DNA of 7,696 nt, from positions 1 through 7,696 of the forward strand of contig DASWUZ010000402.1 in the NCBI GenBank assembly GCA_036401395.1. The letters are read 5' to 3'. Shown piece after piece: positions 1 to 6,269 of the stretch. Every line of letters starts with the position of its first letter. The stretch's first letter is position 1. This DNA is from DASWUZ01 sp036401395 (lineage in GTDB: Bacteria; Acidobacteriota; Terriglobia; Terriglobales; Acidobacteriaceae). The notes under the pieces are model-generated. The model made no database searches. It saw only the letters and a program-made list of their open reading frames with translations, and was not told the origin of the DNA. Position numbers and translations under genes: made by a program.

Positions 1-326
1 CGGTTGCTCATACCGTTGGCTATCAGGCCCAGGATTTCCATCTCGCGGCGCGTGATGCCGAGGTCCTCGCGCTTTGTCTCGTTAGCGACGAAGGGGGTCG
101 CCGCGGGCAGCGGAGCCGGGACAAAGACCTCCTTGAGTACGATGGTCTGTTTGGGCGCGGTCAGCTTCTGGCCAAGCCAGATACCGAAGCCGGCAAAAAT
201 GACCGCCGTCAGCCCGCCGTAGATTTCGATCGAATGGTCAATGATCAGAAACTGGTACTCGCTCCATTTCAGTAGCGCAATCAACACGCCACCGAAGATC
301 CCGCAGATGAGTACGTGGCGTTTCAT
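1..326 (-). CDS. Membrane-anchored LuxR-type regulator, 3' end cut by window edge
   Basis: Reading the minus strand from ATG at 326-324 gives 108 complete codons before the window ends. Two hydrophobic stretches (about residues 4-20 and 36-52, separated by EYQFLIIDHSIEIYG) look like a pair of transmembrane helices. A Pro/Ala-rich linker (about 64-80) follows, then the start of a LuxR/GerE helix-turn-helix at residues 91-108, ITRREMEILGLIANGMSN, which matches the usual LTxREhEhLxLhAxGhSN entry into the domain. The rest of the DNA-binding domain lies outside the window. There is no receiver, PAS or kinase domain before the helix-turn-helix, so this is a one-component regulator probably held at the inner face of the membrane. 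From memory, proteins of about 160-180 residues with this layout are common in Acidobacteriota. The Shine-Dalgarno is weak (GGGGA, four bases before ATG). What it senses and controls is unknown. Confidence 0.85.
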   Translation of the reverse strand, partial: MKRHVLICGIFGGVLIALLKWSEYQFLIIDHSIEIYGGLTAVIFAGFGIWLGQKLTAPKQTIVLKEVFVPAPLPAATPFVANETKREDLGITRREMEILGLIANGMSN

Positions 327-378
327 AAGTCCCCGGAAGGGAGAGGCATGGCGATCACGAATTTCGCGATGACGCTGT

Positions 379-394
379 CGATCATATTATCGCA
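379..394 (-). promoter_or_regulatory. Candidate extended -10 promoter with overlapping dyad for the LuxR-type gene
   Basis: On the minus strand, 394-386 reads TGCGATAAT, an extended -10 element (TGn followed by GATAAT, one base off TATAAT). It would start transcription near 379 and leave a leader of about 50 bases before the ATG at 326. No good -35 box sits 16-18 bases upstream, which is tolerable for an extended -10. The same bases carry a short dyad, CGAT-N6-ATCG (379-392), that could be an operator covering the -10. This was read by eye only. Confidence 0.35.
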
Positions 395-420
395 GCTACA
401 GCTTGCCATCTCCCGATAGT

Positions 421-462
421 CCGGGTGACCAGGAACTTGTTCCTTGAGCGAAACTCACCCGG
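421..462. repeat. Nested inverted repeat in the divergent promoter region
   Basis: The outer arms are CCGGGTGA (421-428) and TCACCCGG (455-462), a perfect 8-bp match. Inside them, AGGAAC-TT-GTTCCT (431-444) is a second perfect 6-bp dyad. As plus-strand RNA it would fold as an 8-bp stem, a 2-base bulge, a 5-bp stem closed by a CUUG loop, and a 10-base single strand. As DNA, the inner dyad looks like a site for a dimeric repressor. No T-tract follows on either strand, so it is not an intrinsic terminator. It is 157 bp upstream of the GTG at 619 and 95 bp upstream of the LuxR-type ATG. I do not recognise it as a known RNA family. Confidence 0.6.
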
Positions 463-500
463 GCAGACTGCTCTCAATAAGACGCTCAACAAGAATCTCC

Positions 501-529
501 TTGTGCCCCGACCGAAACAACAGTACAAA
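501..529 (+). promoter_or_regulatory. Weak candidate promoter for the DUF3857 gene pair
   Basis: TTGTGC (501-506) and TACAAA (524-529) are 17 bases apart, the ideal sigma-70 spacing, but only 3/6 and 4/6 bases fit the consensus. Transcription would start near 536 and leave a leader of about 83 bases before GTG 619, a leader that contains most of the GGTGCAT/ATGCACC repeat set. The call rests on spacing and position and is tentative. Confidence 0.25.
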
Positions 530-590
530 GGGTGCATCCCTGCTGAGTCATGCACCGTGTAAAGGCCCTTCACCCGCCCGATGGGTGCAT
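530..590. repeat. Three-part GGTGCAT / ATGCACC / GGTGCAT repeat set
   Basis: GGGTGCAT occurs at 530-537 and again at 583-590, and the complement of its last seven bases, ATGCACC, lies between them at 550-556. The middle copy can pair with either flanking copy: with the first across a 12-base loop or with the second across a 27-base loop. The two hairpins exclude each other. A further short stem, CACCC (571-575) with GGGTG (583-587), overlaps the last copy. The set ends 28 bases before the GTG start codon at 619 and 18 bases before its Shine-Dalgarno. Confidence 0.6.
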
Positions 591-608
591 AGTCACTCGC
601 AGCGGGGT

Positions 609-613
609 GGAGG
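609..613 (+). promoter_or_regulatory. Ribosome binding site that sets the start at GTG 619
   Basis: GGAGG at 609-613 stands five bases before GTG 619-621. The in-frame ATG at 550 has no purine-rich site in front of it and would put about 23 extra, non-hydrophobic residues before the signal peptide. The in-frame GTG at 607 overlaps the site itself. This supports 619 as the real start. Confidence 0.75.
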
Positions 614-618
614 CTGTC

Positions 619-2643
619 GTGAATATCAGGCGCTCGAACTATCTCACCAGCTCGCCCCTGGCTGCTCGTTCTCTTTTTTTTCTGCTGCCCCTCGGTCTGC
701 TCTGCCTCCACGGCCCGATTGCCCACGCGTCGACTTGGCAGGCGCCGACGCCTGCGGAACTCAGCATGACTTCCGCGCCCGACGACCCCGGCGCCGCAGG
801 CGTGTATCTCTTCCGCGAAGAGATTGGGGACGACAAGCTCCACTTCCACAGCGTCTACGTTCGGCTCAAGATACTGACCGAGGACGGCAAGAAGTATGCG
901 GACGTTGAAATGCCCATCTATGAAAAGGCCCATTACAAGATCGCCGATATTCAGGGCCGCACCGTCCACAGCGACGGGACCGTTATTCCGTACACCGGCA
1001 AGCCGATCGACAAGCTGATTGTAGCGACCAGGGAATATCAGTACCACACGCGGGTATTTACCCTCCCCGACGTGCAGGTAGGCAGCATCCTTGAGTATCG
1101 CTATGACCTTCGCTATGACGATGATTTTGTCTACGAACCGACCTGGTTCATTCAACAGGAAATCCCTGTGCGAGCGGCCCACTACAAATTTGTCCCCTAC
1201 CAGCGGGAGTTACAAGGCCCCCATGGAGAGATAACGGAGGGCCAGACTGCCTATGTTCCGCAGTTACCGGCAGGAGCAGAGATCAAGTACAACCAGTTAT
1301 CGCAAATCTACGAACTGGATATGGTAAACATCCCGGCAACTCCCCAGGAAGAATTCATGCCGCCCATGCAGAGTTTGAGCTATCGAGTGCAGTTCTATTA
1401 CACCGCGTTTCGCAAGGTAGAGGACTATTGGAAGGACGAGGGCAAGTATTGGTCCAAGGACGTCGATAAGTTCGCGTCCACCAGCAAGAAAATCCAGGAG
1501 GCCGTCCAGCAGATCGTGCTGCCGGGAGACACGGAGCAGCAGAAGGTTGCGAAGGTTTATGACGCCATGATGCCGCTTGAGAATACAAGCTTCACGCGGG
1601 AGCGAAGCACCGAGGAGAACAAGGCTGAGGGGCTTAAGGTAAAGACGGCGGCAGACATCTGGGAGCAGAAACGTGGCAACGACGACGAAATCACGTTGTT
1701 ATTCATAGCCATGGTAAGGGCCGCCGGGCTCAAGGCTTACGCAATGCGGCTGACGAGCAGGGACCGCACCATCTTTCGCCCCGCTTTTCTATCGATGAGT
1801 CAGCTCGATGACGATGTGGCGATCGTCCTGATCGACGGCAAGGAGCAGTTCTTCGACCCCGGCCAGCGCTACTGCGCCTTCGGGCAAATGCATTGGAAGC
1901 ACACTCTAACGCAGGGCCTTCGGCAGACGGAACATGGGACCGAAATCGCGGAATCTCCAGGCCTGGGCTATCAGCAGTCGACGGTGCTACGTTCCGCCGA
2001 GTTGACGCTCGGTCCACAGGGGCAGGTGACAGGGTTCATCCGGATAAACATGGCAGGCGAAGAGGCCCTCAAGTGGCGTCAGGAGGCTTTGGTCTCGGAC
2101 GTCGAAGCAGTCAAAAAGAAGTTTCAGGAGGAACTGCAAAGCAGATTGCCATCAGGTGTGGAGGCGAGGACCAATCATTTCCTTGGGTTGGCCGACTCTA
2201 AAAGTGCTCTGATGGCCGTGGTCGACGTTTCCGGGACGCTGGGCACTTCCACTGCAAAGCGCGTCTTCCTGCCCTCGTGCTTTTTCGAGGCGGGGTCCAA
2301 GCCGCTTTTTTCGCATGAGAAGCGCGAACTCCCTATCGATCTGCTGTATCCCTATCAGATGAAGGACACGGTAGTTATCAAGCTGCCGCCGACCCTCGTT
2401 GCAGAAAGCGTACCAAAAAACACGCAGCTTCCCTTGGTCAAGCGGGCCATTTTTGGGGCGACCTACAAGGTCGACGCTGGAGTCTACACCCAGAGTCGCC
2501 TGCTCCTGCTCGCTACTTCCTTCTATGACGCAAAGGAATACCCCGAGCTGAGAGATTTCTATCAAAAGATGAATGCGCAGGACCAGCAACAGATCATACT
2601 GAAAGTAGCTCCGCCGGCAGCCGCGTCTGGCGGAGCCCAGTAG
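619..2643 (+). CDS. Secreted DUF3857 / transglutaminase-like protein with degenerate active site
   Basis: From GTG 619 the protein has 674 residues. Residues 1-37 form a clear Sec signal peptide: RR near the start, a hydrophobic run around 19-30, and AHA before the likely cut at 37/38. The cysteine at 29 is not in a good lipobox, so lipidation is unlikely. A DUF3857-type beta domain covers roughly 60-230 (for example DVQVGSILEYRYDL near 150-165). A transglutaminase-like core covers roughly 290-420, and a beta-rich C-terminal region follows. In the core, the usual GDCKD reads G353-N-D-D-E, with Asp355 in the place of the catalytic Cys. The usual NHA reads D-V-A, with Val400 in the place of His. 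Only the third triad residue, Asp413 in FFDPG, is kept. It is therefore probably not a protease or transglutaminase but a binding or structural protein. I recall relatives with GSSEDIALL at this place, so the loss may be family-wide. The next gene encodes an intact paralogue 55 bp downstream. Confidence 0.9.
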   Translation: MNIRRSNYLTSSPLAARSLFFLLPLGLLCLHGPIAHASTWQAPTPAELSMTSAPDDPGAAGVYLFREEIGDDKLHFHSVYVRLKILTEDGKKYADVEMPIYEKAHYKIADIQGRTVHSDGTVIPYTGKPIDKLIVATREYQYHTRVFTLPDVQVGSILEYRYDLRYDDDFVYEPTWFIQQEIPVRAAHYKFVPYQRELQGPHGEITEGQTAYVPQLPAGAEIKYNQLSQIYELDMVNIPATPQEEFMPPMQSLSYRVQFYYTAFRKVEDYWKDEGKYWSKDVDKFASTSKKIQEAVQQIVLPGDTEQQKVAKVYDAMMPLENTSFTRERSTEENKAEGLKVKTAADIWEQKRGNDDEITLLFIAMVRAAGLKAYAMRLTSRDRTIFRPAFLSMSQLDDDVAIVLIDGKEQFFDPGQRYCAFGQMHWKHTLTQGLRQTEHGTEIAESPGLGYQQSTVLRSAELTLGPQGQVTGFIRINMAGEEALKWRQEALVSDVEAVKKKFQEELQSRLPSGVEARTNHFLGLADSKSALMAVVDVSGTLGTSTAKRVFLPSCFFEAGSKPLFSHEKRELPIDLLYPYQMKDTVVIKLPPTLVAESVPKNTQLPLVKRAIFGATYKVDAGVYTQSRLLLLATSFYDAKEYPELRDFYQKMNAQDQQQIILKVAPPAAASGGAQ

Positions 2644-2687
2644 TCGCCGGATTAGCGCATCGCCTTGGAACAAAGTCTTGTACGCAT

Positions 2688-2691
2688 GGAG
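2688..2691 (+). promoter_or_regulatory. Ribosome binding site for the second DUF3857 gene
   Basis: GGAG at 2688-2691 is four bases before ATG 2696 and seven bases before the adjacent in-frame ATG 2699. The longer spacing is the more usual one, so 2699 is preferred. The two choices differ by one residue. An in-frame TTG at 2678 would add seven residues before the signal peptide and has no good site of its own. Confidence 0.6.
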
Positions 2692-2698
2692 CGGCATG

Positions 2699-4672
2699 AT
2701 GACGCCTTATTTGAAATACTTTTGCCTCGTTCTCGCTATCGGAGTTCTTACTTTTGGATCGTCGGCGGCGTTTGCCGGCAACCCGCCTTTACCCGAGTGG
2801 ATGCTTGCGGCGGCGAATGCGAAGCTGCCTGCCTACGCTCCCGATACTAAGGCGGTTGTACTACTTGATGAAATCGTCCTGACTGTCAACCTGGAGGGCA
2901 AGGCTGTGGAGCGTCAGCGAAAGGTCGTTAAAATATTGAGGCCCCAGGGACGCGAGTTTGCTGATGTAGTGGTGTGGTTTTCCAAGGACAAGAAACTCAA
3001 CTCGTTCCATGCCTGGAGCATCGGCGCGGACGGCCACCAGTTCACCGTCAAGGACGACCAGGTTGAGGAAGTCGGAGCCGAAGAGGCCGGAATACTCTAT
3101 GCCGACGACCGCGCCAAGGTGGTGCGCGCTCCGGGCGCCGATCCCGGCGGCATCGTTGCCTATGAGTGCGAACTCCAGCTGCCCAGCTACCAGACCGAGG
3201 AGCTATGGGAGTTTCAGGGTCCCATTCCCGTCGCAAAATCGACCTTTCAGGTAGAGTTGCCTCCCAGTTGGCACTCCTACACAGCGTGGCTGCATCATGA
3301 CCAGGTGGTTCCCGCTCAGGCAGGCGAAAATGCCCAGCGTTGGGAAGTAGAGAACGTCCCCGCCATTGACCTTCAGGACGAGTGGATGGCGCCCGCCGCG
3401 GAAGCGCTCTCGGGGCGCATGGTAGTGCACTACTCACCGCAGGCTCTTCCAGAGGGGGACGCCCGGTGGGCAGCGATCGGCACTTGGTATGACGACCTCG
3501 CATCTTCGAAGACAGATGGCCCCGCCGAAATCGCAACCAAGGCACGCGGGCTTGCCGCCGGCTCGGCCGACTTTACAGCCAAGATACAGAACGTCGCGGC
3601 CTTCATGCAGCGCGAGATTCGTTATGTGGGCATCGAGATTGGAATTGGCGGCGATCAGCCTCACGCGGCGATCGACATATTTCGCAACCGCTACGGAGAC
3701 TGCAAGGATAAAGCCACGCTGCTGATTTCCATGCTGAACGCCGTAGGTGTAAGGGCGACCTGGGTGCTTGTAGATACGCGTCGAGGATTTGTCGACCCCG
3801 CGATGCCTTCCTCCGCCGGCAATCATGCCATCTCCGCCATCGAGATTCCCCCGGGATACGACGACCCCCGGCTGCAGGCTGTCGTGAAGGCAAGGTCGGG
3901 CAAGCGGTTTCTCATCTTTGACCCTACCAGTACTTACACACCCATCGGCCTGCTGCCCGAATATTTGCAAGGAGGGTACGGAATCCTGGTGGACGGCAAG
4001 CAAAGCCAGGTGATTCTGCTGCCGACCTTGAAACCGGACCAGGATGTTGTGGAGCGCAAAGCCACATTCGATCTCGCCGAAGATGGGACCCTCAAGGGTG
4101 CCGTCACCGAGGAGCGGTTCGGAACGGCATCGCGCAATCTCCGCCACATCTATAACGCGCTTGGCGAAAAGAAACAGCACGAGGAGATAGAGCGTCGCTT
4201 GAAGGACGATTTCTCCAGCTTCACCCTCGACTCAGAGGCCGCCAAGAACGCCCGCGACCTCGATCAAAACCTCATCCTGAACTATGCGCTCACCGCCAAG
4301 ATGTACGCCAAACAGGCCGGCGATATGCTGCTGGTGCGGCCCCGGGTGCTGGGTAGCGACGCCGTGCCCTTCAACAACAAGCCGCGCATTTATCCGATAG
4401 ATATGGAAGCCACCGGCGTTTGGCGGGACAGCTACGACGTCAACCTGCCTGCGGGTTATACAGTGGACGACCTGCCCAATCCGGTGAACATCGACGTCGG
4501 ATTTGCGACCTACCATAGCGAGGTCAAGGCGGACGACAAGGCGCTCCACTATAAGCGCGAATATGTGGTGAAAGAACTGCAGCTTCAGCCGGAGCGCTAT
4601 GGCGAGCTGCGTAAGCTTGAGGGGACGATCAGGGCCGATGAAGAAAATAGCGCAGTTTTGAAAAGGAAGTAG
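2699..4672 (+). CDS. Secreted DUF3857 / transglutaminase-like protein with intact catalytic triad
   Basis: From ATG 2699 the protein has 657 residues. Residues 1-26 are a signal peptide: a lysine at 6, a hydrophobic run at 7-20, and AFA before the likely cut at 26/27. A DUF3857 domain spans roughly 50-220. A transglutaminase-like papain-fold core spans roughly 290-410, followed by a beta-rich C-terminal region of the kind seen in this family, which ends near ADEENSAVLK. The core carries all three expected residues: Cys335 in RYGDCKDKATLL, His376 in GNHAI, and Asp408 in LIFDPT. The lead-in RYVGIEIGIGGDQPHAA is also typical of active family members. It probably cleaves or rearranges peptide or amide bonds outside the cytoplasmic membrane, but the substrate is unknown. 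It follows its inactive paralogue on the same strand 55 bp downstream, very likely in one transcript. Its 3' end faces the minus-strand membrane-protein gene with only 18 bp between stop codons. Confidence 0.92.
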   Translation: MTPYLKYFCLVLAIGVLTFGSSAAFAGNPPLPEWMLAAANAKLPAYAPDTKAVVLLDEIVLTVNLEGKAVERQRKVVKILRPQGREFADVVVWFSKDKKLNSFHAWSIGADGHQFTVKDDQVEEVGAEEAGILYADDRAKVVRAPGADPGGIVAYECELQLPSYQTEELWEFQGPIPVAKSTFQVELPPSWHSYTAWLHHDQVVPAQAGENAQRWEVENVPAIDLQDEWMAPAAEALSGRMVVHYSPQALPEGDARWAAIGTWYDDLASSKTDGPAEIATKARGLAAGSADFTAKIQNVAAFMQREIRYVGIEIGIGGDQPHAAIDIFRNRYGDCKDKATLLISMLNAVGVRATWVLVDTRRGFVDPAMPSSAGNHAISAIEIPPGYDDPRLQAVVKARSGKRFLIFDPTSTYTPIGLLPEYLQGGYGILVDGKQSQVILLPTLKPDQDVVERKATFDLAEDGTLKGAVTEERFGTASRNLRHIYNALGEKKQHEEIERRLKDDFSSFTLDSEAAKNARDLDQNLILNYALTAKMYAKQAGDMLLVRPRVLGSDAVPFNNKPRIYPIDMEATGVWRDSYDVNLPAGYTVDDLPNPVNIDVGFATYHSEVKADDKALHYKREYVVKELQLQPERYGELRKLEGTIRADEENSAVLKRK

Positions 4673-4687
4673 TTCCCGTCCCAACCG

Positions 4688-4703
4688 TGATCACAGGTGA
4701 TCA
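4688..4703. repeat. Double TGATCA palindrome at the convergent gene ends
   Basis: TGATCA occurs at 4688-4693 and 4698-4703 with CAGG between. Because TGATCA is its own complement, the two copies can also pair as a 6-bp stem with a 4-base loop; the first copy sits in the 8-bp palindrome GTGATCAC (4687-4694). It spans the stop codon of the minus-strand gene. It is the only symmetrical element between the two convergent genes, but it is AT-containing, short and not followed by a T-tract, so it is at best a weak bidirectional terminator. Confidence 0.3.
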
Positions 4704-6223
4704 GACGCCGGGCGCTGGCCGGCACTGGAGGGAATCCGGCAAACGGCCAGGCCCTGGCCGTGATACGGGCAGTCAAACCCTGCCGGACCACTGCCTTCAA
4801 CAAGAATCCACGAAACCGGGTATTGCCTCGCCAGCCGCTCGAAATCCCCAGGCCCGAAGTGTTCCCAGCCGTCCTGCGCGGTAACTTCCCGCTTCCATTC
4901 GCCGGCAAGCTGGGGGAACATGGCGACCGCGCCGCTGTCTTTGTAGTAGTCAGCGAGCACGCTGCGTTCGGCTAGCGCGCGAAAGCCATGTTCGTCCACT
5001 CCCGGCGCCCTCATGTACTTAGGGTCGAGCGCAAAGACCGCGCCTTTGGGAGTGTTGTCCCTGATCCACAAAAAAGCAGAGATGTATGGGCTATGCCAGC
5101 GGAGCCCCGGCCACTCGATGTGCGGGCTCGACGGGTAAGTTTCGCGCCCAACGAACCACATGCCGACTGCGATAGGCACGAAGAGCACGGCCGCACGAAG
5201 CCATTCCTTTTGGCGGAAGCAGTACTCTCCGGTAAGCCCCCCAAGGAATAAAAAGAAAATTACGTAGACCAGGTGCAGCGAGCGCATCGGCTGCAGACGG
5301 GCGAGCATCTGCATGCGGTCGGGAAGAGAGACGATCAGCGCGGCCGCAATAGAGAGGCCCCCAAAGACTACCAGCGCGCGGCAAACCTGCCGGAAGAGTG
5401 GAAGCGTTCCGCGTAGCTTCACCGAAGAAAGTGCCCACAGGATCGCCAGCGGCAGCACTGCTCCGCACCATTCATACCATGCCCAGTTCTGAAGAAAGAA
5501 GTAGCTCCGCATCATGAGCGCCTCACGGTATGGCTCCGGTGCCGGCTCAAGCGCAAAGCCGCGGGGAATGAAAGCAGGGATGATGGCAAAGGCGGTGGTG
5601 GGCTGGCCCATGACGGCGCTCTTGCTTTGTTGGATCCCCCAGAGGATGGCGGCAAACACCAGCAGGTAAGCGCTCATCTGCGGATGAATGAGCGCGGTGA
5701 GAAACCACCAGGCGGCGGCCCTCTTGTACTTTCGCGAGAGCAGGAAGGCAAGGGCGAAGACTGTAGACGGCGTTGAAAGAGAACGCGCCGTAAGATAGGG
5801 GTCCATGATCACTAGCGCGGTGTTGGCCACCGGTACTGCGAGCACCGCGGCCAGCAGCGAGACTCCTGTCCACCTGGCGCGGGCGCTCTCAAAGCATGTG
5901 CCCAGCAGCCGCCATGAGGCGAGCAAAAGCAGGAAGATTCCGATCAGGTGCCACGCGAACACCGCGGCCGAGACGGGCAGGTGAGTCAGATACGAAGTGA
6001 TGCCGACAACCTTGGAAAATAACGTCAGCCGTTCATGGGTCGTGAAAAACTGTGAGCCGAAGGGGTATAACTCGGGGTTGACGAACTTGTTCACCGCCGG
6101 GAGATAGATTTCGCCGTCATCGGTGCCCAGGTGGTAACCGTGAATCAGTACGGCAGCGCAGGTCAGCAGGAAAACTCTGAGCCAGGGATATTTTCCTGAG
6201 CCAGGGGTGGGCCCTTTCGTCAT
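4691..6223 (-). CDS. Multi-pass membrane protein, possible GT-C-like glycosyltransferase
   Basis: The 510-residue protein starts at ATG 6223. About ten hydrophobic segments can be seen between residues 13 and 360, for example 14-30, 88-107, 118-140, 185-197, 255-266, 282-300, 317-332 and 344-358. A mostly soluble C-terminal domain of about 140 residues follows. The first outer loop contains an acidic motif, TDDGEIY (34-40), then NPELYPFGSQFFTTHERLTL. Other marked stretches are MDPYLTARSLSTP (140-152), ALIHPQM (177-183) and LQPMRSLHLVY (310-320). I recall the same motifs in uncharacterised membrane proteins of Acidobacteriota and Cyanobacteria, some with a C-terminal DUF6798 domain. An acidic first loop followed by many helices and a soluble C-terminal domain is the layout of GT-C glycosyltransferases that use polyprenyl-phosphate sugars, but I see no diagnostic motif. 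The preceding UbiA-family gene fits such a role. The Shine-Dalgarno is weak (GGGGA, eight bases before ATG). Confidence 0.85.
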   Translation of the reverse strand: MTKGPTPGSGKYPWLRVFLLTCAAVLIHGYHLGTDDGEIYLPAVNKFVNPELYPFGSQFFTTHERLTLFSKVVGITSYLTHLPVSAAVFAWHLIGIFLLLLASWRLLGTCFESARARWTGVSLLAAVLAVPVANTALVIMDPYLTARSLSTPSTVFALAFLLSRKYKRAAAWWFLTALIHPQMSAYLLVFAAILWGIQQSKSAVMGQPTTAFAIIPAFIPRGFALEPAPEPYREALMMRSYFFLQNWAWYEWCGAVLPLAILWALSSVKLRGTLPLFRQVCRALVVFGGLSIAAALIVSLPDRMQMLARLQPMRSLHLVYVIFFLFLGGLTGEYCFRQKEWLRAAVLFVPIAVGMWFVGRETYPSSPHIEWPGLRWHSPYISAFLWIRDNTPKGAVFALDPKYMRAPGVDEHGFRALAERSVLADYYKDSGAVAMFPQLAGEWKREVTAQDGWEHFGPGDFERLARQYPVSWILVEGSGPAGFDCPYHGQGLAVCRIPSSAGQRPASDHL

Positions 6224-6269
6224 CTGCGCTGTCCCCGGTGGGGATGGGCCATAGAGACCCTGCGAGTAT

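Noticed and set aside
386..405. Possible sigma-54 promoter (TGGCA ... TGC on the minus strand) ahead of the LuxR-type gene
   Set aside because: The GG and GC dinucleotides are 9 rather than 10 bases apart and the rest of the consensus does not fit.
550..618. ATG 550 as the start of the first DUF3857 gene
   Set aside because: It has no Shine-Dalgarno, lies inside a repeat arm, and adds 23 residues before a normal signal peptide. GTG 619 has GGAGG five bases upstream.
703..705. Cys29 of the first DUF3857 protein as a lipoprotein cysteine
   Set aside because: The residues before it (GLL) lack the small residue at -1 expected in a lipobox, and a normal AHA signal peptidase I site follows.
382..1182. 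Long minus-strand open frame (266 codons) opposite the start of the first DUF3857 gene
   Set aside because: It lies opposite a strongly supported gene with signal peptide and domain motifs. Its translation is rich in Arg and Gly, has no recognisable motif, and is explained by the codon bias of the real gene.
2152..2697. Minus-strand open frame (181 codons) across the end of the first DUF3857 gene
   Set aside because: It is antisense to well-supported coding sequence. Its product has no recognisable domain and there is no ribosome binding site.
3434..4180. Long minus-strand open frame (248 codons) opposite the second DUF3857 gene
   Set aside because: It overlaps the region coding for the intact Cys-His-Asp core on the plus strand, and its own product shows no family features or start signal.
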